The position numbers and the translations under genes were made by a program. Shown here piece by piece: positions 39,457 through 48,339 of a DNA stretch of 64,000 nt. Numbering within the stretch: the stretch's first letter is position 1; every line of letters begins with the position of its first letter. The notes under the pieces were generated by a model, which had not been told where the DNA came from, did no database searches, and saw only the letters and a program-made list of their open reading frames with translations. The stretch is from Deinococcus metallilatus (GTDB lineage Bacteria > Deinococcota > Deinococci > Deinococcales > Deinococcaceae): NCBI RefSeq assembly GCF_004758605.1, contig NZ_CP038512.1, forward strand, positions 2,022,501 to 2,086,500, in the 5' to 3' direction.

Positions 39457-40397
39457 ACGTCATACCTCCGGGTCAGGAAGCGCAGTTGCAGCAGCGTGAT
39501 GAGCAGGATGATCACGAACAGCACCACCGTGATCGCGGAGGCGTAGCCCATCTGGTAGCGCCCGAAGGCGAGCTGGTAGATGTAGAGGGCAACGGTCATG
39601 GTGCTGCCCAGCGGCCCGCCCTGGTCGGTGAAGTTGAGGTTCACCACCTGCGTGAACAGTTGCAGGTAGGCGATGGTCCCGGTCACCACGCTGAAGACGA
39701 TGGTGGGGTTCAGCAGGGGCAGGGTGATCTTCCAGAACGCCTGGGGGCTGCTGGCCCCGTCAATCTCCGCCACCTCGTAGTACACGCGGGGAATCGCGGC
39801 AAGCCCGGCGAGGAACAGCACCACCTGGAAGCCCAGGTTCTGCCAGACGACCAGCGCGGCGGTCGTCGGGAGTGCCTGACTCGGGGAGGTCAGAAACGCC
39901 TGCGGCGGGATATGCAGCCACATCAGGAAGGTATTCACCGGCCCGAACTGCGGGCTGAACACCCATTGCCACACCCAGGCGGCAGCCACGATGGGCGTCA
40001 CGTACGGCGCGAAGTACAGGGCGCGGTAAAGCCCTTGAAAGGCGCGAATGCGGCCCAGCAAGAGCGCGATGCCCAGGCCCAGGACAAGCTGCGCCGGAAC
40101 GCCGATCAGGGTGTACAGCGCCGTATTCTTCAGCGCCTGGCCGAATTTCTCGTCCTGGAGGAGCGCCCGGTAGTTCTCCAGCCCCAAAAAAGGCTGCTGC
40201 TCCTTGAGGATGTTCCAGTCAAAGAGGCTGAGGCGCAGGGCCATCAGGGTCGGGATGAAGCGGACGATCAGGAAGAACAGCAGCGGCAGCAGCAGGAAGG
40301 TGTACGCGGTGAGAATCTGGTGCCGCCGCAATGAACCGGGGCGGGCGGAGGAACGGGCGGGTGCCCGGTCCCCCCGCGCCTCACTTGTAGTAGCCAT
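39453..40397 (-). CDS. Carbohydrate ABC transporter permease (MalF/UgpA-type)
   Basis: 314 residues, six membrane helices after a short basic N-terminus. EAA loop 'IPRVYYEVAEIDGASSPQAF' in the second half. Works with the MalG-type permease below and the binding protein above. The start lies 17 bases inside the end of the binding-protein gene, indicating tight coupling. Confidence 0.92.
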   Translation of the reverse strand: MATTSEARGDRAPARSSARPGSLRRHQILTAYTFLLLPLLFFLIVRFIPTLMALRLSLFDWNILKEQQPFLGLENYRALLQDEKFGQALKNTALYTLIGVPAQLVLGLGIALLLGRIRAFQGLYRALYFAPYVTPIVAAAWVWQWVFSPQFGPVNTFLMWLHIPPQAFLTSPSQALPTTAALVVWQNLGFQVVLFLAGLAAIPRVYYEVAEIDGASSPQAFWKITLPLLNPTIVFSVVTGTIAYLQLFTQVVNLNFTDQGGPLGSTMTVALYIYQLAFGRYQMGYASAITVVLFVIILLITLLQLRFLTRRYDV

Positions 40398-41622
40398 TCA
40401 GAATCTTCTGCTCGTCCGCCGCTGCCTTCTTCACGGCGTTCGTGGGACTGTCCCCTTGCAGGATCACCGAATTGATCGCGTCCACCCAGGCCTTGCGCTG
40501 CCCGGCCTCGTCCACGAACAGGGTCGAGTGCGCGAAGGGCAGGGCGTACACGAAGGGACCGTAGACCGGGTCACGGCGCAGGGTGGGATCGTTCGCCAGC
40601 TTCTTGCTCGCCGGGATCTCCCCCACTGACTGGAGCCAGGTGCGCTGGGTGTCCTCGCTGGTCAGGAACTTCAGGAACTTGACGGCGGCGGCGAGCTTGT
40701 CGCCCTTGGCGTTCTTGGTGATGCCGTTCACCCAGCAGGAGCCGAAGTTGCTGCGGACACCGTTCCCCTTGAACACGGGCAGCGGCACCACGCCCCAGTT
40801 GAACTTCGCGCCCTTCTGGATGGTGCCGATGGCAAAGGACCCGTCGATGATCATGCCGACCTTCCCGGCGATAAAGGCGTCGCGGTAGCTGTTGTTGCCG
40901 GGGAAGAAGTTGGGCGTGCCCAGCTTGTACTTGGTGTAGAGGTCGGTGTAGAAGGTCATCGCCTTCACGCCCGCGTCGCTGTCGTAGGTGACCTGCCTGC
41001 CGTCCTTGCTGTAGGGCGCGCCGCCGAACTGCCGCACCAGCACCTCGCGCACGACATGGTAGTCCTGACCGTCGGGCTGGATGCCGAAACCCAGCGTGGT
41101 GAAGCGGGGCGGTGCGCCCTTCACGACCTTCTGCGCGGCAGCGATGAAATCTTCCCAGGTGCGCGGGGGCGTCAGCACCCCGGCCTGCTTGAACAGGTCC
41201 TTGTTGTAGAAGACGGCCAGCGTGCGGACGGCGGTCGGCAGCGCGTAATACTGCCCCCCGATCTTGCTGGTCTGGACCATCGGCACGAAGGTACTCTCGA
41301 TCTGCTTCGCCGGGAAGTCCTTGGCGGGCAGCGGCTGGAGGTACCCGCTGTCCACGTACTGCGGCAGCCAGCCGTAGTAGAGGTTCACCACGTCGGGACC
41401 CTGCCCCGCCGGGACGCTGGAGGCCACCTTCTGGTTGTAGGCGTCGTAGGGGAAGGTTTCCTGCTTGATTCTAATGTCGGGGTTCTGCGCCTCGAACTTC
41501 TGGATCAGCTTGTTCATGGTGTCGACCTTGCTGGCGTAGTCGTACTGCCAGTAGGTGAGGGTGACGGGCGCAGCGGCGGCGGTGGCGGTGAGGGTGAGGG
41601 CCAGCGTGAGGAACTTGCGCAT
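40381..41622 (-). CDS. Sugar ABC transporter substrate-binding protein (CUT1)
   Basis: 413 residues. Signal peptide (about 1-18, without lipobox) and a type II binding fold of the MalE/UgpB class: 'VTLTYWQYDYASKVDTMNKLIQKFE', 'GPDVVNLYYGWLPQYVDSG' and 'AVRTLAVFYNKDLFKQAG'. Ligand unknown; the 'YWQYD' start resembles binding proteins for small oligosaccharides. Ribosome site AAGGAG. Upstream lies the remnant of a secreted protein, then an ArgH-family lyase and a ROK remnant on the same strand. Confidence 0.9.
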   Translation of the reverse strand: MRKFLTLALTLTATAAAAPVTLTYWQYDYASKVDTMNKLIQKFEAQNPDIRIKQETFPYDAYNQKVASSVPAGQGPDVVNLYYGWLPQYVDSGYLQPLPAKDFPAKQIESTFVPMVQTSKIGGQYYALPTAVRTLAVFYNKDLFKQAGVLTPPRTWEDFIAAAQKVVKGAPPRFTTLGFGIQPDGQDYHVVREVLVRQFGGAPYSKDGRQVTYDSDAGVKAMTFYTDLYTKYKLGTPNFFPGNNSYRDAFIAGKVGMIIDGSFAIGTIQKGAKFNWGVVPLPVFKGNGVRSNFGSCWVNGITKNAKGDKLAAAVKFLKFLTSEDTQRTWLQSVGEIPASKKLANDPTLRRDPVYGPFVYALPFAHSTLFVDEAGQRKAWVDAINSVILQGDSPTNAVKKAAADEQKILNGYYK

Positions 41623-41649
41623 GGGAGGCTCCTTGCAGGGTGAGAGGCG

Positions 41650-41955
41650 ACTTGCCGAGGGTCACGCGGGGCCACAGGGAGGGCAGGGCCTGCTTGCCGC
41701 CCCAGGCGAAGGCGGCCCAGGCCAGCCCGCTCTGGCTGCTGTTCGCGCCCACGCGGGCATTCGCCTGGTCGCCGCCCTCCATCACGATGTTCAATCCCAG
41801 GGTAGCGCCTGACTGGGGCTTCGTGGGCATCGCGGGCCAGGGAATCCGCAGCTCGATGTGGCGGCCATCCGGTGCTGCCCGTGCGTGCCCGGCCCGACCT
41901 GGGCGGCGGGGCAGGCCAGCGCGGCCAGAAGTGTGGTCCCAATCCGGCGGTTCAC
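41650..41955 (-). pseudogene. Internally deleted secreted protein (signal peptide plus C-terminal sugar-binding-like end)
   Basis: A GTG at 41955, overlapping the lyase stop (GTGA) and preceded by GGAAGG, begins a signal peptide (VNRRIGTTLLAALACPAAQ) that soon becomes meaningless. In another frame, from about 41885 down, the peptide 'DGRHIELRIPWPAMPTKPQS' then 'GATLGLNIVMEGGDQANARV' and 'GLAWAAFAWGG' looks like the end of a CBM9/DOMON-type beta-sandwich. The middle of the gene and the reading frame are lost. It was probably an exported glycan-binding or glycan-degrading protein of this sugar operon. Confidence 0.55.
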
Positions 41956-43364
41956 CCTTCCGTTCCTCCTTCCAGACGTGTCCGGGCGTCTGCGAAGCGT
42001 TGCTGGGTGTGCTGATGGATGAGTATGTCCTGCTCCAGCCGTTCCCGCGCCGTGTGGAGGGCCCCCCGCATTACCGCGGGGGCCGGACCGCCAAAGGTCG
42101 TGCGGCGGGCGATGAAGGCGGCGGGGTCGAGTGCGGCGGCCAGTTCCCTTTCGGGCAACTGGACCCCCAGGGGCGCCAGGTCCCCAGCGGTGACGGACGC
42201 GAGTGGGCGGCCTGAGGCCTGAAGTTGCGCCAGCAGGGTCTTGACCGCCCCGTGCGCCTGACGGAACCCGCCCCCCTGCTGCCGGGCGATCACGTCCGCG
42301 AGTTCGGTGACGGCTGATCCGCTCCCCTCCGCTTCCTCTCGCCAGGCGGTGCGGTTGATCACCGGGGCAGTCAGCGCGGCGGTGAGCAGTTCCACGCCCT
42401 CGCACAACTCCTGCCACATGCTGTGGAGGGGCGGCTGCATATCTGGGCCGGGGTCGTTGATGTCCCCGAAGGGCACGTTATGCGCGCACAGCATCACGCT
42501 CTGCGTGGCGCCGATGGCCTTGCTGAACTTCGTCCGGGCATGTTCCAGGGCCACCGGGTTGCGCTTCTGGGGCATCACGCTGCTGCCCTGCACCAGGCCG
42601 TCTTCCAGGGTGAGGAGGCCCCGGGACGCCCACAGCAGCAGGTCGTAGACGCCGCGCGACAGGGTGGTGGCCGCCGCCGTGACGGTTCCGGCCAGTTCCA
42701 CCTGCCAGTCGCTGGCACTCACCGCGTCGTAGGTGTTCTCGATGGGCCGGTCGAAGGCCAGCAGGCGCGAGGTCAGTTGCCGGTCAATCGGAAAGCTGGT
42801 GCCTGCCAGCGCCACCGCGCCCATCGGACTCAGGTTCACCCGCCCCAGGGCGGCGAACATCCGCCCGGTGTCGCGCGCCAGCACGTTCTCGAGTCCGGCG
42901 AGATAATGCGCGAGTGTGGTGGGCTGGGCAGGCTGATGGTGCGTGTAGGCGACGATGACGGTGTCCACCTCACGTCCGGCGAGGTCCAGCAAGGTGCGGC
43001 GCAGGTGCAGCAGGCGCTGGCTGGCCCGCATCAGGCGCTCACGGGCATTGAGGCGGTAGAGGGTCATGTCCAGGTCATTGCGGGACAGCGCGGTGCGCAG
43101 CGCCCCCGCCGCCTCCGGGTCCTCATCCGCGAGGCGCCGGTCCAGGCTGAAGAACACGTCCTCGACCTGGGGATCGTAAGGCGGGAAGGGGGCACGTCTC
43201 AGGGCGCGGAGCAGGGACGCCGCCTGTCCGGCGTGGGGCAACCCCTGGGTGTCCAGCATCAGCGCGTGGGCGGTGAGCGCGTCGAACAGGTGCGGCAGCA
43301 GGTGCGCTCTCGCATAGGCATCATCAGGCCTCAGGACGGTGGACAGGTAAGTGTCATGCCACAC
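41952..43364 (-). CDS. Lyase of the argininosuccinate lyase/fumarase superfamily
   Basis: 470 residues. The superfamily signature 'GSSVMPQKRNPVALE' (fumarate-lyase loop with catalytic Ser) is intact, as are 'YTHHQPAQPTTLAHYLAG' (catalytic His) and 'RNDLDMTLYRLNARE'. It is closest in feel to argininosuccinate lyase, but the context (ROK-type regulator remnant, sugar transporter) argues for a paralogue acting on another C-N or C-O bond substrate rather than the arginine-pathway argH. Its start overlaps the end of the ROK remnant by 11 bases. Confidence 0.82.
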   Translation of the reverse strand: MWHDTYLSTVLRPDDAYARAHLLPHLFDALTAHALMLDTQGLPHAGQAASLLRALRRAPFPPYDPQVEDVFFSLDRRLADEDPEAAGALRTALSRNDLDMTLYRLNARERLMRASQRLLHLRRTLLDLAGREVDTVIVAYTHHQPAQPTTLAHYLAGLENVLARDTGRMFAALGRVNLSPMGAVALAGTSFPIDRQLTSRLLAFDRPIENTYDAVSASDWQVELAGTVTAAATTLSRGVYDLLLWASRGLLTLEDGLVQGSSVMPQKRNPVALEHARTKFSKAIGATQSVMLCAHNVPFGDINDPGPDMQPPLHSMWQELCEGVELLTAALTAPVINRTAWREEAEGSGSAVTELADVIARQQGGGFRQAHGAVKTLLAQLQASGRPLASVTAGDLAPLGVQLPERELAAALDPAAFIARRTTFGGPAPAVMRGALHTARERLEQDILIHQHTQQRFADARTRLEGGTEG

Positions 43365-43692
43365 AGGAACGGGCCTCCTGCCAGTGGAGGGCGTCTTTCA
43401 GGAGGTGCTCCTGGGCGCGCTGCCGGGCGAGCAGCACCGCTCCCTGCAACGGCGTGCCGCTGGCGTCCTGCGGAAGGGAAAGGGCAACCCCCGGCTGTAG
43501 TTGTTGAAGCCGGTCTGCCAGCGTGTGTGGTCCGCATTCCAGCAGCTCACGGACAATGGCGGTCACGGTGACCTTGGAAAGACCAAGTTGCTCGGCAAAC
43601 TGTGGACGTGTCCGCACCTGGGTGCCCAGCAGTGCCCGGAGAACCTGCTGCCGGTTGAGTCGTCGAAGGGTCTGCGGTTGTCCCATGCTCAC
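43354..43692 (-). pseudogene. ROK-family repressor with central deletion
   Basis: An open frame of 112 codons whose first 50 match the ROK/NagC winged helix ('LRRLNRQQVLRALLGTQVRT', 'FAEQLGLSKVTVTAIVRELLE') and whose later part ('SLPQDASGTPLQGAVLLARQ') resembles the extreme C-terminus of ROK proteins. The roughly 280-residue sugar-kinase-like sensor between them is missing, yet the frame is open. Either a dead gene or a DNA-binding-only minimal repressor. It precedes and overlaps the lyase gene. Confidence 0.6.
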
Positions 43693-43988
43693 CCCGTTCG
43701 GAAACTTTGCTTACGAATTGCAGACAGGGTATGGCTCAGCCTCTCCTCATGCAACCTAGAGAAGGTTGCCGTTGATCGTCACGAACCTTGGGGATGACGC
43801 CGCAGACATGATCGCGGCAGATCGTGAACCGCAGGCTCACCGTGATCGGTCACCCGGAACCCGCCGAGGACGAGCAGTTCTCCACGGCCGCAGCCCGCCT
43901 TGCAGAACGCCGACGAGACCGATAGCTCGTCGGTGACTGGGTCGCTCCCCCCATCCGCTGGACGAGGTGCTGGCCCGCTTCCGCGCCG

Positions 43989-44196
43989 GGGAAGGGCGGG
44001 CGCAAGCGGACGGTTTTGCTCGATGATCCCAAACTCATGGCGGCCCTCCGCCAGTACTTCCGGCAGCTCCCTTATGCCCACGGACACCTCATTGCAGGCG
44101 CGGAAGAACGGTAAGGGGTAAGGGTCACCGGCACACCCAGACCACCCTTCGCTACGCGGAGATCAGCGGTCAGACGGCGGAAGCAAAGGTGAGCGC
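43989..44196 (+). pseudogene. Tyrosine recombinase (phage-type integrase) remnant
   Basis: The first block, 43989-44114, reads GKGGRKRTVLLDDPKLMAAL then RQYFRQLPYAHGHLIAGAEER-stop, the 'GKGxKxRxVPL' strand region of tyrosine recombinases. The second block, from 44120 in a different frame, reads 'KGHRHTQTTLRYAEISGQ', the L-G-H-x-x-x-x-T-T-x-x-Y-A box containing the catalytic His and Tyr. The segment that should carry the second catalytic Arg-x-x-His is absent. Bases 43800-43988 may hold decayed earlier parts, but no clear frame is left. Confidence 0.65.
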
Positions 44197-44221
44197 CGGG
44201 GCCTGTTCCGCCCCGGCGCTC
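44191..44221. terminator. Hairpin at the end of the PepSY gene
   Basis: Perfect 12-bp stem GAGCGCCGGGGC / GCCCCGGCGCTC (44191-44202 with 44210-44221), 7-base loop. On the minus strand it is followed by ACCTTTGCTT, on the plus strand by TCTGTCACTT; weak T runs on both sides. Confidence 0.6.
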
Positions 44222-44229
44222 TCTGTCAC

Positions 44230-44739
44230 TTACTGGCCGTCATTGGTTTCGCTGTCCTGACCGCCTTCCTGATCCCCTCCCTGTTCGTTCTGCCCCGCCT
44301 GTTCCTGGTGCAGCACCCGGCCGTTCCCGGCGTCCACCTTCACCTCGGTCTGGCCGATCACGACCGCATAGACCAGACTGCCGTTCTCGTTTTCGAGCTT
44401 GACGCTGCTGACGGTGCCGGGCAGGGCGGCCTGGGCCGCCGCAGCGGCCTGCTGGGGCGTGATGCGGGCAAGGCCGCGGAGCTGGGCTTCTTCCTGGGCC
44501 TCTGGCAGTTCCGTCCCCTGCTGCTCGGCGGGGAGTTGGATGCTGCCCTGGTAGGCCGGGGTCTGGTCGTCCTGCGTTTCCGTGTCGTTGTCCCCCGTGT
44601 TCTGGCCCTGCGCCGTGCGGGTCTGGGCCGCGCCGCTCTGTGCCGGGGTGGTCTGGGCGAAAGCGTATCCGACCAGCGGAACGCCGACGGCGGCGGTGGT
44701 GGCGAGGGCGAGCAGGATGGTGCGCGTATTCTTGTTCAT
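44230..44739 (-). CDS. Exported PepSY-domain protein
   Basis: 169 residues. Signal peptide (about 1-28, ...GYAFAQ), an acidic Gln/Thr linker, then one PepSY domain at about 92-145 ('ITPQQAAAAAQAALPGTVSSVKLENENGSLVYAVVI', seen as a region; 'EVKVDAGNGRVL'), and an acidic Gln/Glu/Asp tail. PepSY domains are thought to modulate peptidases or bind metals or peptides outside the cell. Good ribosome site (AAGGAG). Divergent from the deacetylase gene. Confidence 0.85.
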   Translation of the reverse strand: MNKNTRTILLALATTAAVGVPLVGYAFAQTTPAQSGAAQTRTAQGQNTGDNDTETQDDQTPAYQGSIQLPAEQQGTELPEAQEEAQLRGLARITPQQAAAAAQAALPGTVSSVKLENENGSLVYAVVIGQTEVKVDAGNGRVLHQEQAGQNEQGGDQEGGQDSETNDGQ

Positions 44740-44802
44740 CAGTGATTCTCCTTGGCGGGGGTGAGGCCCTGTGCTTCACCTACCGCCAGGATGCCTGCAC
44801 AC

Positions 44803-44856
44803 GGTATAGGGGCGGTATAAACCCCGTCCAGCACGGGTAAAGTCGGATTTAACCGA
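44803..44856 (-). promoter_or_regulatory. Candidate promoter and palindrome upstream of the PepSY gene
   Basis: Minus strand TGGACG (44830-44825), 16 bases, TATACC (44808-44803) form a weak -35/-10 pair. Just upstream lies the palindrome TCGGATTTAACCGA (44843-44856), a plausible activator or response-regulator site. No regulator gene is adjacent. Confidence 0.3.
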
Positions 44857-44949
44857 TCTGGTGCGGTGGGTGCAGACCGGATCAGCCCACTTCCCCTGTA
44901 AGAGAGGACGGACGGCCAGGGGGTATACCCGAATTCAACCTGCCCGAAC

Positions 44950-44955
44950 TACGTT
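44950..44955 (+). promoter_or_regulatory. -10 box for a leaderless deacetylase transcript
   Basis: TACGTT, five bases (GAGTC), ATG at 44961; no ribosome binding site. Confidence 0.45.
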
Positions 44956-44960
44956 GAGTC

Positions 44961-46153
<1,193 letters not shown>

Positions 46154-46157
<4 letters not shown>

Positions 46158-46744
46158 ACCTGAACCTCTGGCTCTCCGGCCTGGACCCCACGCTGCTGAA
46201 CGCCGCGACCTTCGGCCTGCTGACGCTGGAAGGGGCGGGGATTCCCGGCGTCCCCGGCGTCCTGCCAATGCTGGCGCAGTCGGCCCTGATCGATGCAGGA
46301 CGCACCACGCTGGCGGCGGCACTGACCTGGGGGGTGCTGGGCAACTGGCTGGGCAGCCTGCTGGGGTACGCGGCGGGGCGCTGGGGCCAACGCTGGCTCC
46401 CGCCGCGCTGGCAGGCGGCCATCCGGCGGCAGCGGAACCTGGACCTGCTGGAACGCTGGGGCGCACCGCTGATTGTCGTCAGCCGCACGGTGGGCAGCCT
46501 GCGGACGCCCGTGACGCTGGTGGCGGGCATGACCCGCTACCCCTGGCCGAAGTACCTGCTGCTGAGTCTGCTGGGGGCCTTGTTGCACGTTGGGGTGTGG
46601 CAGACCGTGCTGTGGCGGTTCGGCCCGGCGGTCCTGCCCCACATCGAACACTACGGTGCAGAGGTGCTGGCCGCCGTGTTGCTGGCGGCGCTGCTCCTCT
46701 GGCTGCTGCGCGGGCGGATGGGCCGCATCACCCCTCAGCGGTAG
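46154..46744 (+). CDS. DedA family membrane protein
   Basis: 196 residues with four to five hydrophobic segments. The family hallmark is 'VSRTVGSLRTPVTLVAGMTR' followed by 'LLSLLGALLHVGVW', and the N-terminal 'LEGAGIPGVPGVLPMLA' re-entrant segment. DedA proteins are flippases or scramblases linked to recycling of undecaprenyl phosphate and other lipids. This fits its coupling to a polysaccharide deacetylase. GTG start inside the deacetylase stop. The last ten bases overlap the end of the convergent beta-propeller gene. Confidence 0.87.
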
Positions 46745-47778
46745 TTCCCGGTATGCCCCAGCGAGTAGCGCCCTGGCTGGGGGAAGAAGGTCAGGCCGTG
46801 CGGCCCCTGTCCCACCCGGACCTCGTGGATCACCTGGCCGCTGCGGGTGTCGAACACATAGACGACGTTGCTGTAGCGCCCGGAGAGCCAGAGCTGCTTG
46901 CCGTCCGCCGAGACGCTGCCCATATCGGGACTGCCGCCGCCCGGAATCCGCCACCTGGCCGTCACCCTGCGCGTGGCGAAGTCCAGCACGCTCACGCTGC
47001 CCTCGCCCCGGTTCGAGACAAAGAGCCGCGTCCCGTCCCGGCTGGGGTACAGACCATGCGCCCCCTTCCCGGTGGGCACGAAGCCGAGCTTGCGGGGCGT
47101 GGGGCCGCGGCCGTCGATCAGGTGCAGCCCGCCCAGCATCATGTCGGCCACGTAGTACACCTGACCGTCGGGCGAGAGGCGCACGTCCTGCGGCATCCCG
47201 CCCACGTGCAGCTTGCCGGTGACCTTGCGGGCCAGCAGGTCCAGCTTGATCAGGTCCCCGCTGAACTCGCACGCCGCCAGCACGTGCTGTCCGTCCGGGC
47301 TGAAGTCCAGGTGGTTGACGCCCTGGCAGGGCACCGGAAGGCTGAAGACCAGGCGCATGGTCCGCGCGTCACGGAAGTCCAGTCGGCGCTCGTTCTCGGC
47401 CACCACCAGGGCATAGCGCCCGTCGGGGGTGAAGTAGAGGTTGTAGGGGTCGGGCGTGGGCACCGGCTGGCCGGGTTTGCCCGTGCGCGGGTCGATGGGG
47501 GTCAGCGACTGCCGCCCCTGGTCGCTCGCCACCCACAGCGTCTTCAGGTCGTGCGAGGCGACCACGTGCTGCGGTTCTTTGTCCACCGGAAAGGTGCGGA
47601 TCACCTTGAAGGTGGCCGGGTCGATCACGCTCACGGTGTTGTCCTTGCCGTTGGGGACGTACACACGCGCCGGGATGCCCTTCACCGCCGGGCTGAGCAT
47701 CCCCGCATGCGTGTGCGCGTAGATGGACACGGCGGAGGCCGGACTGCTCAGGAGCAGCAGACCGAGGAGCCATTTCAT
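46735..47778 (-). CDS. Exported YVTN-type beta-propeller protein
   Basis: 347 residues. Signal peptide (about 1-16), then six to seven blades with the typical 'VYVPNGKDNTVSVIDPATFKV', 'FSPDGQHVLAACEFSGDL', 'LFVSNRGEGSVSVLDFATRRV' and 'VVYVFDTRSGQV' pattern. Such propellers usually bind proteins or act as surface or electron-transfer scaffolds; no catalytic residues are recognisable. It overlaps the PEBP gene by four bases (ATGA), so the two exported proteins are made together. Confidence 0.85.
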   Translation of the reverse strand: MKWLLGLLLLSSPASAVSIYAHTHAGMLSPAVKGIPARVYVPNGKDNTVSVIDPATFKVIRTFPVDKEPQHVVASHDLKTLWVASDQGRQSLTPIDPRTGKPGQPVPTPDPYNLYFTPDGRYALVVAENERRLDFRDARTMRLVFSLPVPCQGVNHLDFSPDGQHVLAACEFSGDLIKLDLLARKVTGKLHVGGMPQDVRLSPDGQVYYVADMMLGGLHLIDGRGPTPRKLGFVPTGKGAHGLYPSRDGTRLFVSNRGEGSVSVLDFATRRVTARWRIPGGGSPDMGSVSADGKQLWLSGRYSNVVYVFDTRSGQVIHEVRVGQGPHGLTFFPQPGRYSLGHTGNYR

Positions 47779-48272
47779 GGAATCACCCTCACCAGATGCG
47801 CCTTGACTTCCCGAAGCTTGTGCTGATGGATCAACGTGTGAACTTTCCGCAAGGGAGTTCCGGCGGGCACGCCCAGCGAGGACACGTCCAGGGCGTAGAA
47901 GTCCACGTAAATATCATGCCGTCCCCTTGCACAGAGGGCGGTATACCCCGGTTGCCCGGCGTCGTTGAGGGCCACCTTGCCGCCTCCCACCTGAAGGCGT
48001 GAAGCGTCCTGCGTGTCCAGCCGGGTGGTCTTGAGCGGCAGGTCGAACACCAGCCAGCGGCCACTCAACTGATTCGGCCTCTGATCCCACAGCAGCACGG
48101 CCAGACTGCGGGTGCCGGGAGGAGGCGGGCCAAAGGTGAGGGCCGGGGTGGACGCCGAGTGGCAGGCCAGCGCCGGGTCATGTGGGAAAAGGGTCACGCT
48201 GAAGGGCGCCGTTCCCGCTTGCGCGGCGGACAGGGAGAGAAGGGCGAGAAGGAGCGGCTTGAGCGTCGGCAT
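47775..48272 (-). CDS. Exported PEBP-like (YbhB/YbcL) protein
   Basis: 165 residues with a signal peptide (about 1-19). The mature part fits the phosphatidylethanolamine-binding fold: 'GTRSLAVLLWD' strand, 'GRWLVFDLPLKTT', 'GQPGYTALCARGRHDIYVDFYALDV' (family pattern G-Y-x-G-P-x-P-P-x-G-x-H-x-Y-x-F-x-x-Y-A-L-D, slightly altered here). Function of bacterial members is unclear. First gene of the pair with the beta-propeller. Confidence 0.75.
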   Translation of the reverse strand: MPTLKPLLLALLSLSAAQAGTAPFSVTLFPHDPALACHSASTPALTFGPPPPGTRSLAVLLWDQRPNQLSGRWLVFDLPLKTTRLDTQDASRLQVGGGKVALNDAGQPGYTALCARGRHDIYVDFYALDVSSLGVPAGTPLRKVHTLIHQHKLREVKAHLVRVIP

Positions 48273-48301
48273 AGAAGCACCTCTCCGTCAGTTGGGGAAC
48301 G

Positions 48302-48334
48302 GCGCCAGGCATCCACGGTTCACCTGCCTGGCGC
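48302..48334. terminator. Hairpin after the FtsX-type permease gene
   Basis: 10-bp perfect stem GCGCCAGGCA / TGCCTGGCGC (48302-48311 with 48325-48334). No T run, so termination strength is uncertain. It lies between the permease stop and the PEBP start. Confidence 0.5.
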
Positions 48335-48339
48335 GTTCA

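Noticed and set aside
44860..44960. Search for a riboswitch or attenuator before the deacetylase gene
   Set aside because: No hairpin-plus-T-run structure seen, and the -10 box next to the ATG leaves no leader.
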